A stretch of 64,000 nt of DNA from an uncultured Collinsella sp. (GTDB lineage: Bacteria; Actinomycetota; Coriobacteriia; Coriobacteriales; Coriobacteriaceae): assembly GCA_900549745.1 (NCBI GenBank), contig URPJ01000008.1:1-64000 (forward strand), given 5' to 3'. Positions 52,146-60,712 of this stretch are shown one piece after another. The position numbers were made by a program, and so were the translations under genes. The notes beneath the pieces were generated by a model. The model was not told the DNA's origin and ran no database searches. It worked only from the letters and a program-made list of their open reading frames with translations. The number at the start of each line of letters is the position of its first letter. The first letter of the stretch is position 1.

Positions 52146-52168
52146 GGTCAAACCAAAAGCTGACCAAA
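52146..52168 (-). promoter_or_regulatory. ACCAAA repeat pair and TTGACC element upstream of comEA
   Basis: On the plus strand ACCAAA starts at 52152 and 52163, 11 bases apart, with CTG before the second copy as at recA (22736-22752). On the minus strand TTGACC (52151-52146) is a fair -35 box, but no -10 box follows at 17 bases (GGCGTG), as in a promoter that needs an activator. The rest of 52074-52242 shows no gene. Confidence 0.55.
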
Positions 52169-52242
52169 ACCTTGCGAAATAATGTCCATTTATTCAGGCA
52201 CACGTCGACAAATGAACACTTAGTCGCAAAATGCCCAGATAG

Positions 52243-52276
52243 CAAAAGACCGACGATACAGGCGCATCGTCGGTCT
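52243..52276 (-). terminator. Terminator of the mihF-gmk-rpoZ-thiI operon
   Basis: AGACCGACGAT (52247-52257) pairs perfectly with ATCGTCGGTCT (52266-52276). On the minus strand TTTT follows. It starts ten bases after the thiI stop. Confidence 0.88.
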
Positions 52277-52286
52277 ATGCACAAAT

Positions 52287-53531
52287 TTACTCGTGATCTT
52301 GGTAAATCTCACGCGGAGCAAGCTCCGAATGTTTGCGTTTTAAGGTCTTAGGGGCCTTATATGTGTTGCTCTCGAAGTCGATGTACTCGGTCTGCTTGAG
52401 CAGGCGCTCAATCATCTCCTCGTGATCGAACAACTCCCAAGCCTCATGCACGGCATCGAGTTTAGCGTGCGTCTCGGGACGGCGCGGCATAAACAGCGTG
52501 CAGCAGTCGGGAGCGGCCTCAGTCGAGATATCGAACGTACCGATCTCCTCGGCGCGCGCGATGATCTCCTGCTTGTCCGAACCGATGAGAGGACGGAACA
52601 CGGGGATCTTCACGGCCTCGTTGACGGCCATGATGTTCTCAAGCGTTTGGGAAGCAACCTGTCCAAGCGATTCGCCCGTAACGATGGCCTTGGCACCCTC
52701 GATGTGTGCAATGCGCTCAGCAACCGAATACATAATGCGGCGATACATGATCACGCGCAGGTTGCTGGGACAGGTGACCGAAATCTCACGCTGGCAGTCG
52801 CCAAACGGCACCACGTACAGGCGGCCGATCTGGACACCCGGCTCAAGCGCACGGATGATGTCCTGCACCAAATACTCACTCGTATCGGGCGTCTGCGGAC
52901 GACCGGAGAAATGTACCGGCACGCACACCGCGCCGCGGCGCGCGAGCATCCAGGTCGCCACCGGAGAATCGATACCCGAGGACAGCAGCGTCACGACCTT
53001 GCCGGCAGAACCCACCGGCAGACCGCCCACGCCGCGCTCGGAGCGCGCGTACACGTAAACGCTACCCTGGACCACCAGTACGTGCACCATTGCATCGGGG
53101 TCGTGCATTTGAACCTTTTTATCGGGAAAGGCCTCACACAGTACCTCGCCCACCTGACGATTGATATCGATCGAGGTGAGCTCAAAATCAGTATTGGAGC
53201 GCTTGGCGTGCACCTTAAACGAATCGAAGGAACCAAACTCGCGCAGCGCCTTCACGGCGGCGGCACAGTACTCCTGCGGGTCGCGGTTGGTGTGATACGC
53301 CAAAGACACACGGGCAACGCCGGGAACGGTGCGAATGACACGCGCCGCCTCGTCGGCCTGATGCTCGTTAAAGGTCACGAGGATATAACCGGAAATTCGA
53401 GACACGGCATTCACGGAAAAGGCGGCCAAGGCCGCCTTGATGTTATCCATGAGGATATGCTCAAAATGTGCGCGGTTCTTGCCCTTCAGTCCAACCTCGT
53501 GATAGTGGACCAGGCAGACGCGAGCTGCCAT
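52287..53531 (-). CDS. thiI: tRNA 4-thiouridine sulfurtransferase ThiI
   Basis: 414 residues; adenylates U8 of tRNA and inserts sulfur, and may feed thiamine synthesis. Ferredoxin-like and THUMP domains (about 1-165), then the PP-loop ATPase. The PP-loop reads SSGIDSP (about 182-188), where most relatives have SGGIDSP; this single change should be noted but does not break the SxGxDS core. The rhodanese domain of the E. coli enzyme is absent, as in other Gram-positives. It ends an operon with rpoZ, gmk and mihF. Confidence 0.95.
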   Translation of the reverse strand: MAARVCLVHYHEVGLKGKNRAHFEHILMDNIKAALAAFSVNAVSRISGYILVTFNEHQADEAARVIRTVPGVARVSLAYHTNRDPQEYCAAAVKALREFGSFDSFKVHAKRSNTDFELTSIDINRQVGEVLCEAFPDKKVQMHDPDAMVHVLVVQGSVYVYARSERGVGGLPVGSAGKVVTLLSSGIDSPVATWMLARRGAVCVPVHFSGRPQTPDTSEYLVQDIIRALEPGVQIGRLYVVPFGDCQREISVTCPSNLRVIMYRRIMYSVAERIAHIEGAKAIVTGESLGQVASQTLENIMAVNEAVKIPVFRPLIGSDKQEIIARAEEIGTFDISTEAAPDCCTLFMPRRPETHAKLDAVHEAWELFDHEEMIERLLKQTEYIDFESNTYKAPKTLKRKHSELAPREIYQDHE

Positions 53532-53813
53532 TTAGGCTTCAGCAACCTTGTGGCCGAGCGCCTTCTCGTAACGGGCCTCGTCGTAAGAGATGTCGCCGTC
53601 GACAATCTCGTCCATAGCCATCGAGATGGTATCGGCACCGGAAAGCCCGATGGTGATGTCATCGACATCCTGAACGGCAAGCACGCGGTTGTGCTGGCCA
53701 CGCAGCATGCTATTGATGTCGCAGGCGCGCTTGGAGGCAAGCGAAGCGAGCAGGAAGCGGTTGTGATCGGTCTTCTCCAGAAGATCGTCAATGCAAGGCT
53801 TTACAACGGACAC
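53532..53813 (-). CDS. rpoZ: DNA-directed RNA polymerase subunit omega
   Basis: 93 residues; small RNA polymerase subunit that folds onto beta-prime. NRFLLASLASKRACDIN is the conserved omega core, and ISYDEARYEKALG is typical of the C-terminus. The gmk-rpoZ order is conserved across Gram-positives. The thiI ATG follows its stop directly. Confidence 0.96.
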   Translation of the reverse strand: MSVVKPCIDDLLEKTDHNRFLLASLASKRACDINSMLRGQHNRVLAVQDVDDITIGLSGADTISMAMDEIVDGDISYDEARYEKALGHKVAEA

Positions 53814-53818
53814 GGACC

Positions 53819-54388
53819 TCAGATCCTTTCATGCATATCGAGAACGCGAACGAGCTCATCGGTCGCGCGGTCGAGATCGTCATTCACCACGACGTCGTCG
53901 TAGCGGTCGGCAAGGGCAAGCTCATCGGCGGCGTTTGCCATACGCAGCTCAATCGTCTCGGGCGTCTCGGTACCGCGACCGACTAGACGCTCGCGGAGCA
54001 CCTCAAGCGAAGGCGGCTTGATAAAGATCAGCACGGCCTCGGGGAAACGCTCCTTCACCTGCAGGGCGCCCTGGACATCGATCTCCAAAATCAGAGACGA
54101 GCCCGAGGCGAGCTTGGATGTGACCTCGCTCACCAACGTGCCGTAGCAGTTACCGTGGACCTCGGCCCACTCAACAAACTCACCGTTTGCCACGCGGCGG
54201 TCGAACTCCTCGCGCGTCAGAAAAAAGTAGTTGACGCCGTCGACCTCACCTTTGCGTGGTGCTCGCGTGGTAGCCGAAACCGTCAGACCCAGGTTCGAGC
54301 GGCGCTCGCGCACACGAGTGACGAGCGTACCCTTGCCTGCGCCTGACGGTCCAGAAATCACAAAGAGCTTGGAATCCTGAGCGCTCAC
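53819..54388 (-). CDS. gmk: Guanylate kinase
   Basis: 189 residues; GMP + ATP to GDP + ADP. P-loop GPSGAGKGTL (about 14-23), GMP-binding TTRAPRKGEVDGVNYFF, and the lid region RLVGRGTETPE. The start is a GTG at 54388 immediately after the mihF stop, with no separate ribosome-binding site, so translation is probably coupled to mihF. Confidence 0.97.
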   Translation of the reverse strand: MSAQDSKLFVISGPSGAGKGTLVTRVRERRSNLGLTVSATTRAPRKGEVDGVNYFFLTREEFDRRVANGEFVEWAEVHGNCYGTLVSEVTSKLASGSSLILEIDVQGALQVKERFPEAVLIFIKPPSLEVLRERLVGRGTETPETIELRMANAADELALADRYDDVVVNDDLDRATDELVRVLDMHERI

Positions 54389-54697
54389 TTATTTGGTCAG
54401 CTGCTCGAGGAGCTGCTCGCGCTGACGGACACCGAGGCCCTGGACGCGACGAGTAGCGGAGATACCGAGCTCCTCCATGATCTTGGCGGCCTTGGCCTTG
54501 CCATAACCGGGGAGAGACTCGATGAGGGTGGAAACCTTCATGCGGGAAGCGATGGGGTCATCGGAGTTGAGCACGGACTCGAGGGACTTCTCACCCTTCT
54601 TGATCTGCTCGCGAAGCTCAGCGCGGGCGTGACGTGCGGCAGCAGCCTTCTCAAGAGCCTGCTTGCGCTGCTCGTCGGTAAGCTGAGGGAGTGCCAT
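54389..54697 (-). CDS. mihF: Actinobacterial integration host factor mIHF
   Basis: 102 residues; a nucleoid protein found in Actinobacteria that bends DNA and supports phage integration. Basic helical N-terminus (EQRKQALEKAAAARHARAEL), then an H2TH domain with SLPGYGKAKAAKIMEELGI and RRVQGLGVRQREQLL. GGAGG lies six bases before the ATG at 54697. The mihF-gmk-rpoZ order is typical of actinobacteria and is a strong lineage clue. A near-palindrome lies about 45 bases upstream. Confidence 0.95.
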   Translation of the reverse strand: MALPQLTDEQRKQALEKAAAARHARAELREQIKKGEKSLESVLNSDDPIASRMKVSTLIESLPGYGKAKAAKIMEELGISATRRVQGLGVRQREQLLEQLTK

Positions 54698-54738
54698 TCG
54701 TACCTCCAAATAGTTGGGTTATATCTGATTCAATAATT

Positions 54739-54770
54739 GGCATTTTAGCACGTAGAACGTACAAAATGCC
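54739..54770 (-). promoter_or_regulatory. Near-palindrome in the mihF promoter region
   Basis: GGCATTTT (54739-54746) is complementary to AAAATGCC (54763-54770), and ACGT steps flank the centre. TAAAAT on the minus strand (54747-54742) could be the -10 box. It may be an autoregulatory site; this is inferred. Confidence 0.4.
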
Positions 54771-54814
54771 TAATCGCGGCTCCATAGGTTAGACGATACC
54801 CGCAAAAAGTGCAA

Positions 54815-54897
54815 TATACTGCGCCCAAAGTTAAGCCCCTGACCTGCGATTCCACACAAAGGATGGGAAAGTTTACGCAGGCACAGGGGCTATTTTG
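54815..54897 (+). other. Candidate small RNA with terminator-like hairpin
   Basis: On the plus strand TATACT (54815-54820) is a good -10 box. About 14 bases later AGCCCCTG (54834-54841) and CTGCG (54844-54848) pair with CGCAG (54876-54880) and CAGGGGCT (54884-54891), followed by ATTTT. No open reading frame of note lies inside, and both neighbouring genes run the other way. A pyr operon terminator on the minus strand is less likely, since no U run follows there. Confidence 0.35.
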
Positions 54898-54936
54898 TGC
54901 TAATGAGACCCAAAAGTGGTGACTTAGGGGAATCTT

Positions 54937-55653
54937 TTACGCGACGTTTTCGACCAGCTCGGCGACGATGGCGTCAAAGGCGGCAACCGGATCGTCGGCA
55001 CCGGTGATGGGACGGCCCACCACAATGTGGCTTGCGCCACGCTCGATAGCCTGGGAAGGCGTCGCCACGCGGGACTGGTCACCAAGGGCGGCACCCACCG
55101 GACGCACACCCGGAGTCACGATCAGGGCATCAGGACCCAGCAGCTCACGCATGTCGTGAGCCTCCATCGGTGAGCACACGATGCCATCGATGCCGTTGGC
55201 CTGAGCAAGCTTTGCCAAGCGGGCGGCCTCCTCGGCCACGGGCGACTCGACGCCGATCTCGCTCAAGGCATCCTGATTCATGCTCGTGAGCACGGTGATG
55301 GCGACGAGTTTGGCGCGGTCCTCACGCGCCTCCTCGGCACCCTCGCGGCAGGCAGCGAGCATAGCACCCGAGCCCAGGCCGTGGACCGAAAGCAGGTCGG
55401 CACCGGCAAGCGAGGCCGAGCGGGCAGCGCCGCGCACCTGATGCGGAATGTCATGGAACTTAAGGTCGAGGAAGACCTTAAAGCCAAGGTCCTTAAAGGT
55501 CTTGACGATCTGGGGACCCTCAGCGTAATAGAGCGTCATGCCGACCTTGAGCCAGGCGGCATGGCCCGAAAGCTCGTGGGTGAGCTCGAGCGCGCGCTCA
55601 CGGTCGCAGTCGAGGGCGACGATAACACGGTCGCGGGCATCATTCTCTAGCAT
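54937..55653 (-). CDS. pyrF: Orotidine 5'-phosphate decarboxylase
   Basis: 238 residues; last step of UMP synthesis. The catalytic Lys-Asp network DLKFHDIPHQV (about 64-74) and the C-terminal TPGVRPVG and VVGRPITGADDP phosphate-binding segments are clear. It overlaps pyrD by seven bases and ends the pyr operon. Confidence 0.97.
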   Translation of the reverse strand: MLENDARDRVIVALDCDRERALELTHELSGHAAWLKVGMTLYYAEGPQIVKTFKDLGFKVFLDLKFHDIPHQVRGAARSASLAGADLLSVHGLGSGAMLAACREGAEEAREDRAKLVAITVLTSMNQDALSEIGVESPVAEEAARLAKLAQANGIDGIVCSPMEAHDMRELLGPDALIVTPGVRPVGAALGDQSRVATPSQAIERGASHIVVGRPITGADDPVAAFDAIVAELVENVA

Positions 55654-56561
55654 TCGAAAGCACCCACCAGCTCGTTGATGTCCTTTACGCCCTGGGACTC
55701 GGCCCAGGCCTCGAGCTCATGCGCGATCTTAAGCGAAGCACACGGATCGACGAAGTTGGCCATGCCGACCGACACGCAGGTGGCGCCGGCCAGGATAAAC
55801 TCAGCCGCATCCTCGCCAGTCATGACACCGCCGACACCGTTGATGGGGATATCGACGGCCTGGGCAACCTCCCAGACCATGCGCACGGCGATGTGGTGGC
55901 ACAGCGGGCCCGAAAGGCCGCCCTTGGGCTTGGCCACGCGGGACTTGCGGGTATGGACGTCGATGGCCATGCCCTGGATGGAGTTGATGACCGAAAGGCC
56001 GTCGGCGCCGGCAGCCTCGAGGGCCTTGGCGATCTCGGCGACGTTGACCGGCGCCATCTTCACGAACAGCGGCTTATCGGTCACCTTGCGGCAGGCAGCC
56101 ATAACGGAAGAGGCGCCCTCGGGCGTGGAGCCCATGGCGGCACCGCCGGCGGCGATATTAGGGCAGCTCACGTTGATCTCGTAGCCGGCAGCCCAGGGGC
56201 ACAGCTCGACATACATCTCGAGTGCGCGGACAAACTCGTCAACGGAGTGACCGGCAACCTGACAGATGACCTGGCAGCCGTCCTTGGACAGCTGTTCGAG
56301 CCACGGACCGGACTCGCGGGCAAAGGCGGCCACGCCGGGGTTCTGAAGGCCCACGGAGTTGATCATACCGCCGGGAATCTCGGCCATGCGGGGCGCGGGA
56401 TTGCCGGGCCAGGGCTCGGCAGCGCAACCCTTGGTGGTGATGGCGCCCAGCTGGGAAACATCAAAGAAGTTCTGGAACTGCCAACCGTAGCCAAAGGTAC
56501 CGGCTGCGGTGTTAATGGGGTTCTGCATCTTGACGCCGCCGAAATCGACGGCCATGTTCAC
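55647..56561 (-). CDS. pyrD: Dihydroorotate dehydrogenase B (NAD+), catalytic subunit
   Basis: 304 residues counted from the GTG at 56561; oxidises dihydroorotate to orotate on FMN. Family start MAVDFGGVKMQNPINTAAGT, active-site Cys in EINVSCPNI, and GVGGVMTGEDAAEF near the end. Three starts are close together (GTG 56570, GTG 56561, ATG 56555); GTG 56570 overlaps the pyrK stop. A long open frame to 56861 is only a shadow of pyrK. PyrK next door supplies the flavin and iron-sulfur electron transfer, so this is the type 1B enzyme. Confidence 0.95.
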   Translation of the reverse strand: MNMAVDFGGVKMQNPINTAAGTFGYGWQFQNFFDVSQLGAITTKGCAAEPWPGNPAPRMAEIPGGMINSVGLQNPGVAAFARESGPWLEQLSKDGCQVICQVAGHSVDEFVRALEMYVELCPWAAGYEINVSCPNIAAGGAAMGSTPEGASSVMAACRKVTDKPLFVKMAPVNVAEIAKALEAAGADGLSVINSIQGMAIDVHTRKSRVAKPKGGLSGPLCHHIAVRMVWEVAQAVDIPINGVGGVMTGEDAAEFILAGATCVSVGMANFVDPCASLKIAHELEAWAESQGVKDINELVGAFEC

Positions 56562-56569
56562 GGTACCCA

Positions 56570-57361
56570 CTAGAAGACCACCACCTTGGAAGCATCGAAC
56601 ACGGGGCCGCACATACAAGCACCCTTCATACCGTCGACCGTCTCGACATTGCAGGTGTTGCAGGCGCCAAAGCCACAGCTCATCATGCGCTCGAGCGACA
56701 CCTCGCAGTACACACCGGCCTCGGCGGCAGCGGCGGCGACCTTCTTCATCATGACGGCGGGGCCGCAGCTGGCGACGTAGTCGTAGCCGCCCTCTCCAAG
56801 CAGCTCGGCTGCCGGATCGGTGCAAAAACCGTGCGTGCCGAGCGAACCGTCGTCGGTGCACACGTTAACCGTGGCGCCCAGCGCACGGAACTCATCGACA
56901 CCCACGGCCTTGGAAGCGGTGCCAAAGCCCAGGCACACGTCCACATCAACACCCTGCTCGGCAAGCATGCCGGCAAGACACAGCACAGGCGGAACGCCGA
57001 TGCCACCGGCGACGAGCAGTGCCTTCCTGGTGCCCTCGGGTACCATCCAGCCACGGCCACCGGGGCCCAACAGGTTAGAGGTGGAGCCAGGGCCCATCTG
57101 GGACAAACGGCGGGTATCATCGCCCACGACGGCGTACCACAGCTCGACGGTGCCGGCCTCGGCGTCGGCGCGGTAGAAACTCAAGGGCACACGAAGCAGA
57201 GAAGACGCATCGCCGGGGACGGCGATGTTCACAAACTGACCGGGCTTGAGCGCGCTTGCAAGCTTGGGGGCCGAGATGACGAGCGAGAAGATGCCGTCGG
57301 CGATCTCCCGGTTCGAGACGACCTCGAAGTCGTGCATGCGTGCAGTGGAAGGTGTGGGCAT
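56570..57361 (-). CDS. pyrK: Dihydroorotate dehydrogenase electron-transfer subunit
   Basis: 263 residues. FAD-binding ferredoxin-reductase-like domain (LLRVPLSFYRAD), NAD-binding domain (LLVAGGIGVPPVLCLA), and a C-terminal [2Fe-2S] cluster with cysteines in CGFGACNTC and ACMCGP. It passes electrons from PyrD to NAD+. GGAG lies five bases before the ATG at 57361. Confidence 0.97.
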   Translation of the reverse strand: MPTPSTARMHDFEVVSNREIADGIFSLVISAPKLASALKPGQFVNIAVPGDASSLLRVPLSFYRADAEAGTVELWYAVVGDDTRRLSQMGPGSTSNLLGPGGRGWMVPEGTRKALLVAGGIGVPPVLCLAGMLAEQGVDVDVCLGFGTASKAVGVDEFRALGATVNVCTDDGSLGTHGFCTDPAAELLGEGGYDYVASCGPAVMMKKVAAAAAEAGVYCEVSLERMMSCGFGACNTCNVETVDGMKGACMCGPVFDASKVVVF

Positions 57362-57453
57362 AGACGCTCCAATCCCCCATGCGGTTGCATGGTCTAAACG
57401 AACAGAAAGCGCGGCACCGCAAGGGCGCCGCGCACAAAAGCGATAAGGCTATG

Positions 57454-58743
57454 CTAGCAGATGCAGCCGTCGGCGAGCGTCTGCTTGCCACCGACAAATA
57501 CATCGGTGGCACGACCGGTGAGCGTGCGGCCGGCAAAACCGGAGTTCTCGGCGCGCGACTCGTAACCGTCCTCGCCAACCGTCCAGGTTGCGGAGGGGTC
57601 GAACACGGTCAGGTCGGCGACAGAGCCCGCCTTGACCTGAACCTGATCGAGGCCCAGAATCTCACGCGGCTTGATGGCCATGAGCTCGACCATGCGGCTC
57701 ACGCTCATCTTGCCCGTGTTGACCAGCTCAGTGAGCACGAGCGACAGCGAAGTCTCGAGGCCAATCATTCCAAAGGGCGCGAGCTCGAACTCGCGGGCCT
57801 TCTCCCACGGGGTGTGGGGAGCGTGGTCGGTAACGATAGCGTCGACGGTACCGTCGATGACACCCTGACGGATGGCCTCGGCATCCTCGTCGGTGCGCAG
57901 CGGCGGATTGACCTTGAGCGAGGTGTTGTAGGTCTCGTCCAGGTCGTTCTCGGTCAGGAACATGTGGTGCGGGGTGGCCTCGCAGGTCACCTGGACACCG
58001 GCAGCCTTACCGGCACGCACGAGCTCCAGGCCATGAGCGGTGGAGATGTGCTGGATGTGCAGCTTGGCACCGGTCAGCTTGGCAATCTCGATGTCGCGGG
58101 CAATCTGAAGCTCCTCGCCGGCGGCCGGCCAACCCTCGAGGGCCAGACGGGTCGAGACCTTGCCCTCGTTGATCTGGCCGTGGCCGACCAGATCCTCGTC
58201 CTGGCAGTGGCTCATAAAGACCTTGCCGAACATCTTGCCGTAGTCCATGCAGCGACGGAGCATGCCCGCGCCCTGCACGCCGCGACCATCGTCGGTGAAG
58301 GCGACGGCGCCGTGGGCGACCATATCGCCCATCTCGGACATGGCCTCGCCCTTAAGACCGCGGGTCATGGCGCCCGACGGATAGACGCGGCAGTGACCGA
58401 CCTCGGCAGCGCGGGACTTGACGAACTCCACGACGGTACCGTTATCGGTGACGGGATCGGTGTTGGGCATGGAGCACACGCCGGTAAAGCCGCCCTTGGC
58501 AGCTGCGCGGGTACCGCTCTCGATGTCCTCTTTGACCTCGTAGCCGGGCTCGCGAAGGTGAACGTGCATATCCACCAGGCCGGGGACGAGGTACTTGCCG
58601 GAAAGGTCGCGGACCCCGGCTCCCTCGACGGCGAGATTCTCGCCGACCTCGGCGATCTTGTCGCCGTCAATCAGGACGTCAACGACACCGTCAAGCTCGA
58701 CGGACGGGTCGACGACGTGGGCATTCTTAAGAAGCAAGGCCAT
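57454..58743 (-). CDS. pyrC: Dihydroorotase
   Basis: 429 residues; cyclises carbamoyl-aspartate. Metal ligands in DMHVHLREPG, IQHIS and the catalytic Asp in VTDHAPH mark a class I (PyrC of AllB/PyrC type) dihydroorotase. GGAGG lies eight bases before the ATG at 58743, inside the last codons of pyrB. The frame reads on to 58899 in pyrB without conservation. The 92-base gap before pyrK shows no gene. Confidence 0.97.
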   Translation of the reverse strand: MALLLKNAHVVDPSVELDGVVDVLIDGDKIAEVGENLAVEGAGVRDLSGKYLVPGLVDMHVHLREPGYEVKEDIESGTRAAAKGGFTGVCSMPNTDPVTDNGTVVEFVKSRAAEVGHCRVYPSGAMTRGLKGEAMSEMGDMVAHGAVAFTDDGRGVQGAGMLRRCMDYGKMFGKVFMSHCQDEDLVGHGQINEGKVSTRLALEGWPAAGEELQIARDIEIAKLTGAKLHIQHISTAHGLELVRAGKAAGVQVTCEATPHHMFLTENDLDETYNTSLKVNPPLRTDEDAEAIRQGVIDGTVDAIVTDHAPHTPWEKAREFELAPFGMIGLETSLSLVLTELVNTGKMSVSRMVELMAIKPREILGLDQVQVKAGSVADLTVFDPSATWTVGEDGYESRAENSGFAGRTLTGRATDVFVGGKQTLADGCIC

Positions 58744-59683
58744 TATCGGCACCTCCAAGCAGCAGATACAGGATAGCCATACGCACGCAGATACCGGCGT
58801 AGACCTGCTCCAGGATGACGGAGCGTTGCGGGTGGTCGGCCATATAGGAGTCGAACTCGACGCCGCGGTTGATGGGGCCCGGGTGGCAGATAATCGCATC
58901 GGGCTTCATGAGCTTCTCGCGGTCCTTGGTCAGACCGAAGAGCTTGTGGTACTCACGAATCGTGGGGAACGGTGCGCCCTCGAGGCGCTCCTGCTGCACG
59001 CGCAACATGTAGACGACGTCCAGCTCGGGCAGGACGGAATCGAGGTCGCTCGTCACGTGGTCGCAGCCCAGGACCTCGGGCGCCGGCGGCAGCAGCGTGC
59101 CGGGGGCGACGGCGTAGGTCTCGCAGCCCATGATCTTAAGTGCGGGGATCAGCGAGCCGCACACGCGGGAGTGCGCGATATCGCCGACGACGGCGACCTT
59201 CAGACCGTGGAAGTCACCCTTGTGCTCCCAGATGGTGTACAGGTCGAGCAGGGCCTGCGTGGGGTGGTTGTGCTTGCCGTCGCCGGCGCAGATGACGCTC
59301 GCGGGCGAGTTCTGCGTGACGATGTAGGGAGCACCGGCGTGCTTATCGCGAACGACGATGCAGTCGATCTTGTAGGCGTTGAGGGTCTCGACGGTGTCGA
59401 CGAGGCTCTCGCCCTTGACCGTGGAGGTCGAGGAGCCGCCAAAGTTGAGGCTGTCGGCCGAAAGGCGCTTCTCGGCGAGCTCGAAGGAGCTGCGGGTGCG
59501 CGTCGAGGGCTCGTTGAACATGTTGACGATGGTCTTGCCCTTGAGCGTGGGGACCTTCTTGATCGCACGCTCGTTGACCTCGGAGAACGCCTTGGCGGTC
59601 TCGAGGATGAGCTTGATGTCCTCTTCGGAGTACTCGGTAATGTCGATCAGGTGCTTATGGTTGAACGCCACGGTACTACTCAC
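58727..59683 (-). CDS. pyrB: Aspartate carbamoyltransferase, catalytic subunit
   Basis: 318 residues; first committed step of pyrimidine synthesis. Carbamoyl-phosphate motif FNEPSTRTRSSFE (about 56-68), the DGKHNHPTQALLD segment and the HPGPINRGVE loop are intact. No regulatory pyrI gene follows. It overlaps pyrR by eight bases and pyrC by 17. Confidence 0.97.
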   Translation of the reverse strand: MSSTVAFNHKHLIDITEYSEEDIKLILETAKAFSEVNERAIKKVPTLKGKTIVNMFNEPSTRTRSSFELAEKRLSADSLNFGGSSTSTVKGESLVDTVETLNAYKIDCIVVRDKHAGAPYIVTQNSPASVICAGDGKHNHPTQALLDLYTIWEHKGDFHGLKVAVVGDIAHSRVCGSLIPALKIMGCETYAVAPGTLLPPAPEVLGCDHVTSDLDSVLPELDVVYMLRVQQERLEGAPFPTIREYHKLFGLTKDREKLMKPDAIICHPGPINRGVEFDSYMADHPQRSVILEQVYAGICVRMAILYLLLGGADNGLAS

Positions 59684-60260
59684 CTCCCAGCGGCGCGGAG
59701 CCCACGTGGGAACCCGGCGCGACGTCGTTAATCTCGACGGCGGTGTGGCCGTCGACTTCCTTCATATATAGGTGCACGTTCTCCTCATGCGACGAGGGAA
59801 CGTTCTTGCCGACAAAGTCCGGCGAGATGGGGAGCTCGCGGTGACCGCGGTCAACGAGAACTGCCAGCTCGATGCGGCTCGGACGGCCCAGGTCCATGAC
59901 GGCGTCGAGTGCGGCGCGGATGGTACGACCCGTGTACAGGATGTCGTCCACCAGCACGACGCGCTTGCCGTCGACGCTGAAGGGAATGTTGGTAGCGTGG
60001 ATCGCGGGAGCGAAATTGGTCGCATAGTCATCGCGATAGAAGCTGATGTCCAGGCTGCCGAGCGGAACGTCGACACCCTCGATCTCCTTGATCGCCTCGG
60101 CGAGCTTCTTTGCCAGAAGGTCGCCGCGCGTGACGATGCCGACCAGAGCGAGGTCTTCACAGCCCTCGTTGCGCTCGAGGATCTCGTGCGCGATGCGGAT
60201 CATCGCTCGGTTGACGGCGGTCTCGTCCATGATGACCGCCTTGGGGGAAGTCGTGCCCAT
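59676..60260 (-). CDS. pyrR: Bifunctional pyrimidine regulator / uracil phosphoribosyltransferase PyrR
   Basis: 194 residues. PRPP motif VVLVDDILYTGRTIRAA (about 101-117) and the RGHRELPI segment of PyrR. PyrR binds UMP or UTP and the leader mRNA to reduce pyr expression, and has weak UPRTase activity. It is the first gene of the operon and its leader contains hairpins that fit attenuation. GAAGGAG lies before the ATG at 60260. Confidence 0.97.
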   Translation of the reverse strand: MGTTSPKAVIMDETAVNRAMIRIAHEILERNEGCEDLALVGIVTRGDLLAKKLAEAIKEIEGVDVPLGSLDISFYRDDYATNFAPAIHATNIPFSVDGKRVVLVDDILYTGRTIRAALDAVMDLGRPSRIELAVLVDRGHRELPISPDFVGKNVPSSHEENVHLYMKEVDGHTAVEINDVAPGSHVGSAPLGGE

Positions 60261-60299
60261 CGATCTCCTTCCTCACATGTCTTGACTGCTGACACAGTC

Positions 60300-60390
60300 A
60301 AAAAAATAGATGCCCGACCGCTCAAAGCGGACCAGACACCCACAGGAAGGGCTGCTCGATTGGCAGCTATATGACTCCATGTGGGTATCT
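60300..60390 (-). promoter_or_regulatory. Leader of the pyr operon with attenuator-like hairpins
   Basis: Read on the minus strand, AGATACCCACA (60390-60380) pairs with TGTGGGTGTCT (60344-60334) with one G-U pair, enclosing GCTGC/GCAGC. A second hairpin CCGCT-TTG-AGCGG (60330-60318) follows, and a run of seven T begins at 60306. The two stems adjoin, and the T run sits about 40 bases before pyrR. This fits PyrR-controlled termination; I could not place the PyrR loop consensus with confidence. Confidence 0.6.
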
Positions 60391-60652
60391 CGTACCCCTT
60401 TAATGGTCAAGGCATAGTGTAGCCAACCTCGGGCTCAATTGCGAGCATAAATACCGGGCAATCCGTAAACGGGCCCAATCGTTCCATAAACCTATATATA
60501 TTTGTGGGACGAGCTTGAAAACCTCGGTTCGAGCTGGCATAATCCCCTCTGCTGCACGCAAATCGGATCTACGTCCAGGGCCGTGGCGTGGGCACTATCG
60601 CCAAAAGAGGAATATCTCTGTGTAGATTACGCACAGGGAGCGACTTCTGTGC

Positions 60653-60658
60653 TATAGT
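60653..60658 (+). promoter_or_regulatory. Probable -10 box of rpmB
   Basis: TATAGT lies 55 bases before the rpmB ATG. No clear -35 box is at 17 bases. Upstream, 60391-60652 carries the divergent pyr and rpmB promoter region with no visible gene; an imperfect hairpin AGCTTGAA/TTCGAGCT lies near 60510-60535. Confidence 0.4.
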
Positions 60659-60712
60659 TCAGGCTTGTTTGTTAACGCGACATGTTCGTTTGTCGCCCAA
60701 GGAGGGTCAGTT

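Noticed and set aside
56562..56861. N-terminal extension of pyrD by about 100 residues
   Set aside because: It reads pyrK in another frame, is Arg-rich and lacks conservation; PyrD starts at MAVDFGG or just before.
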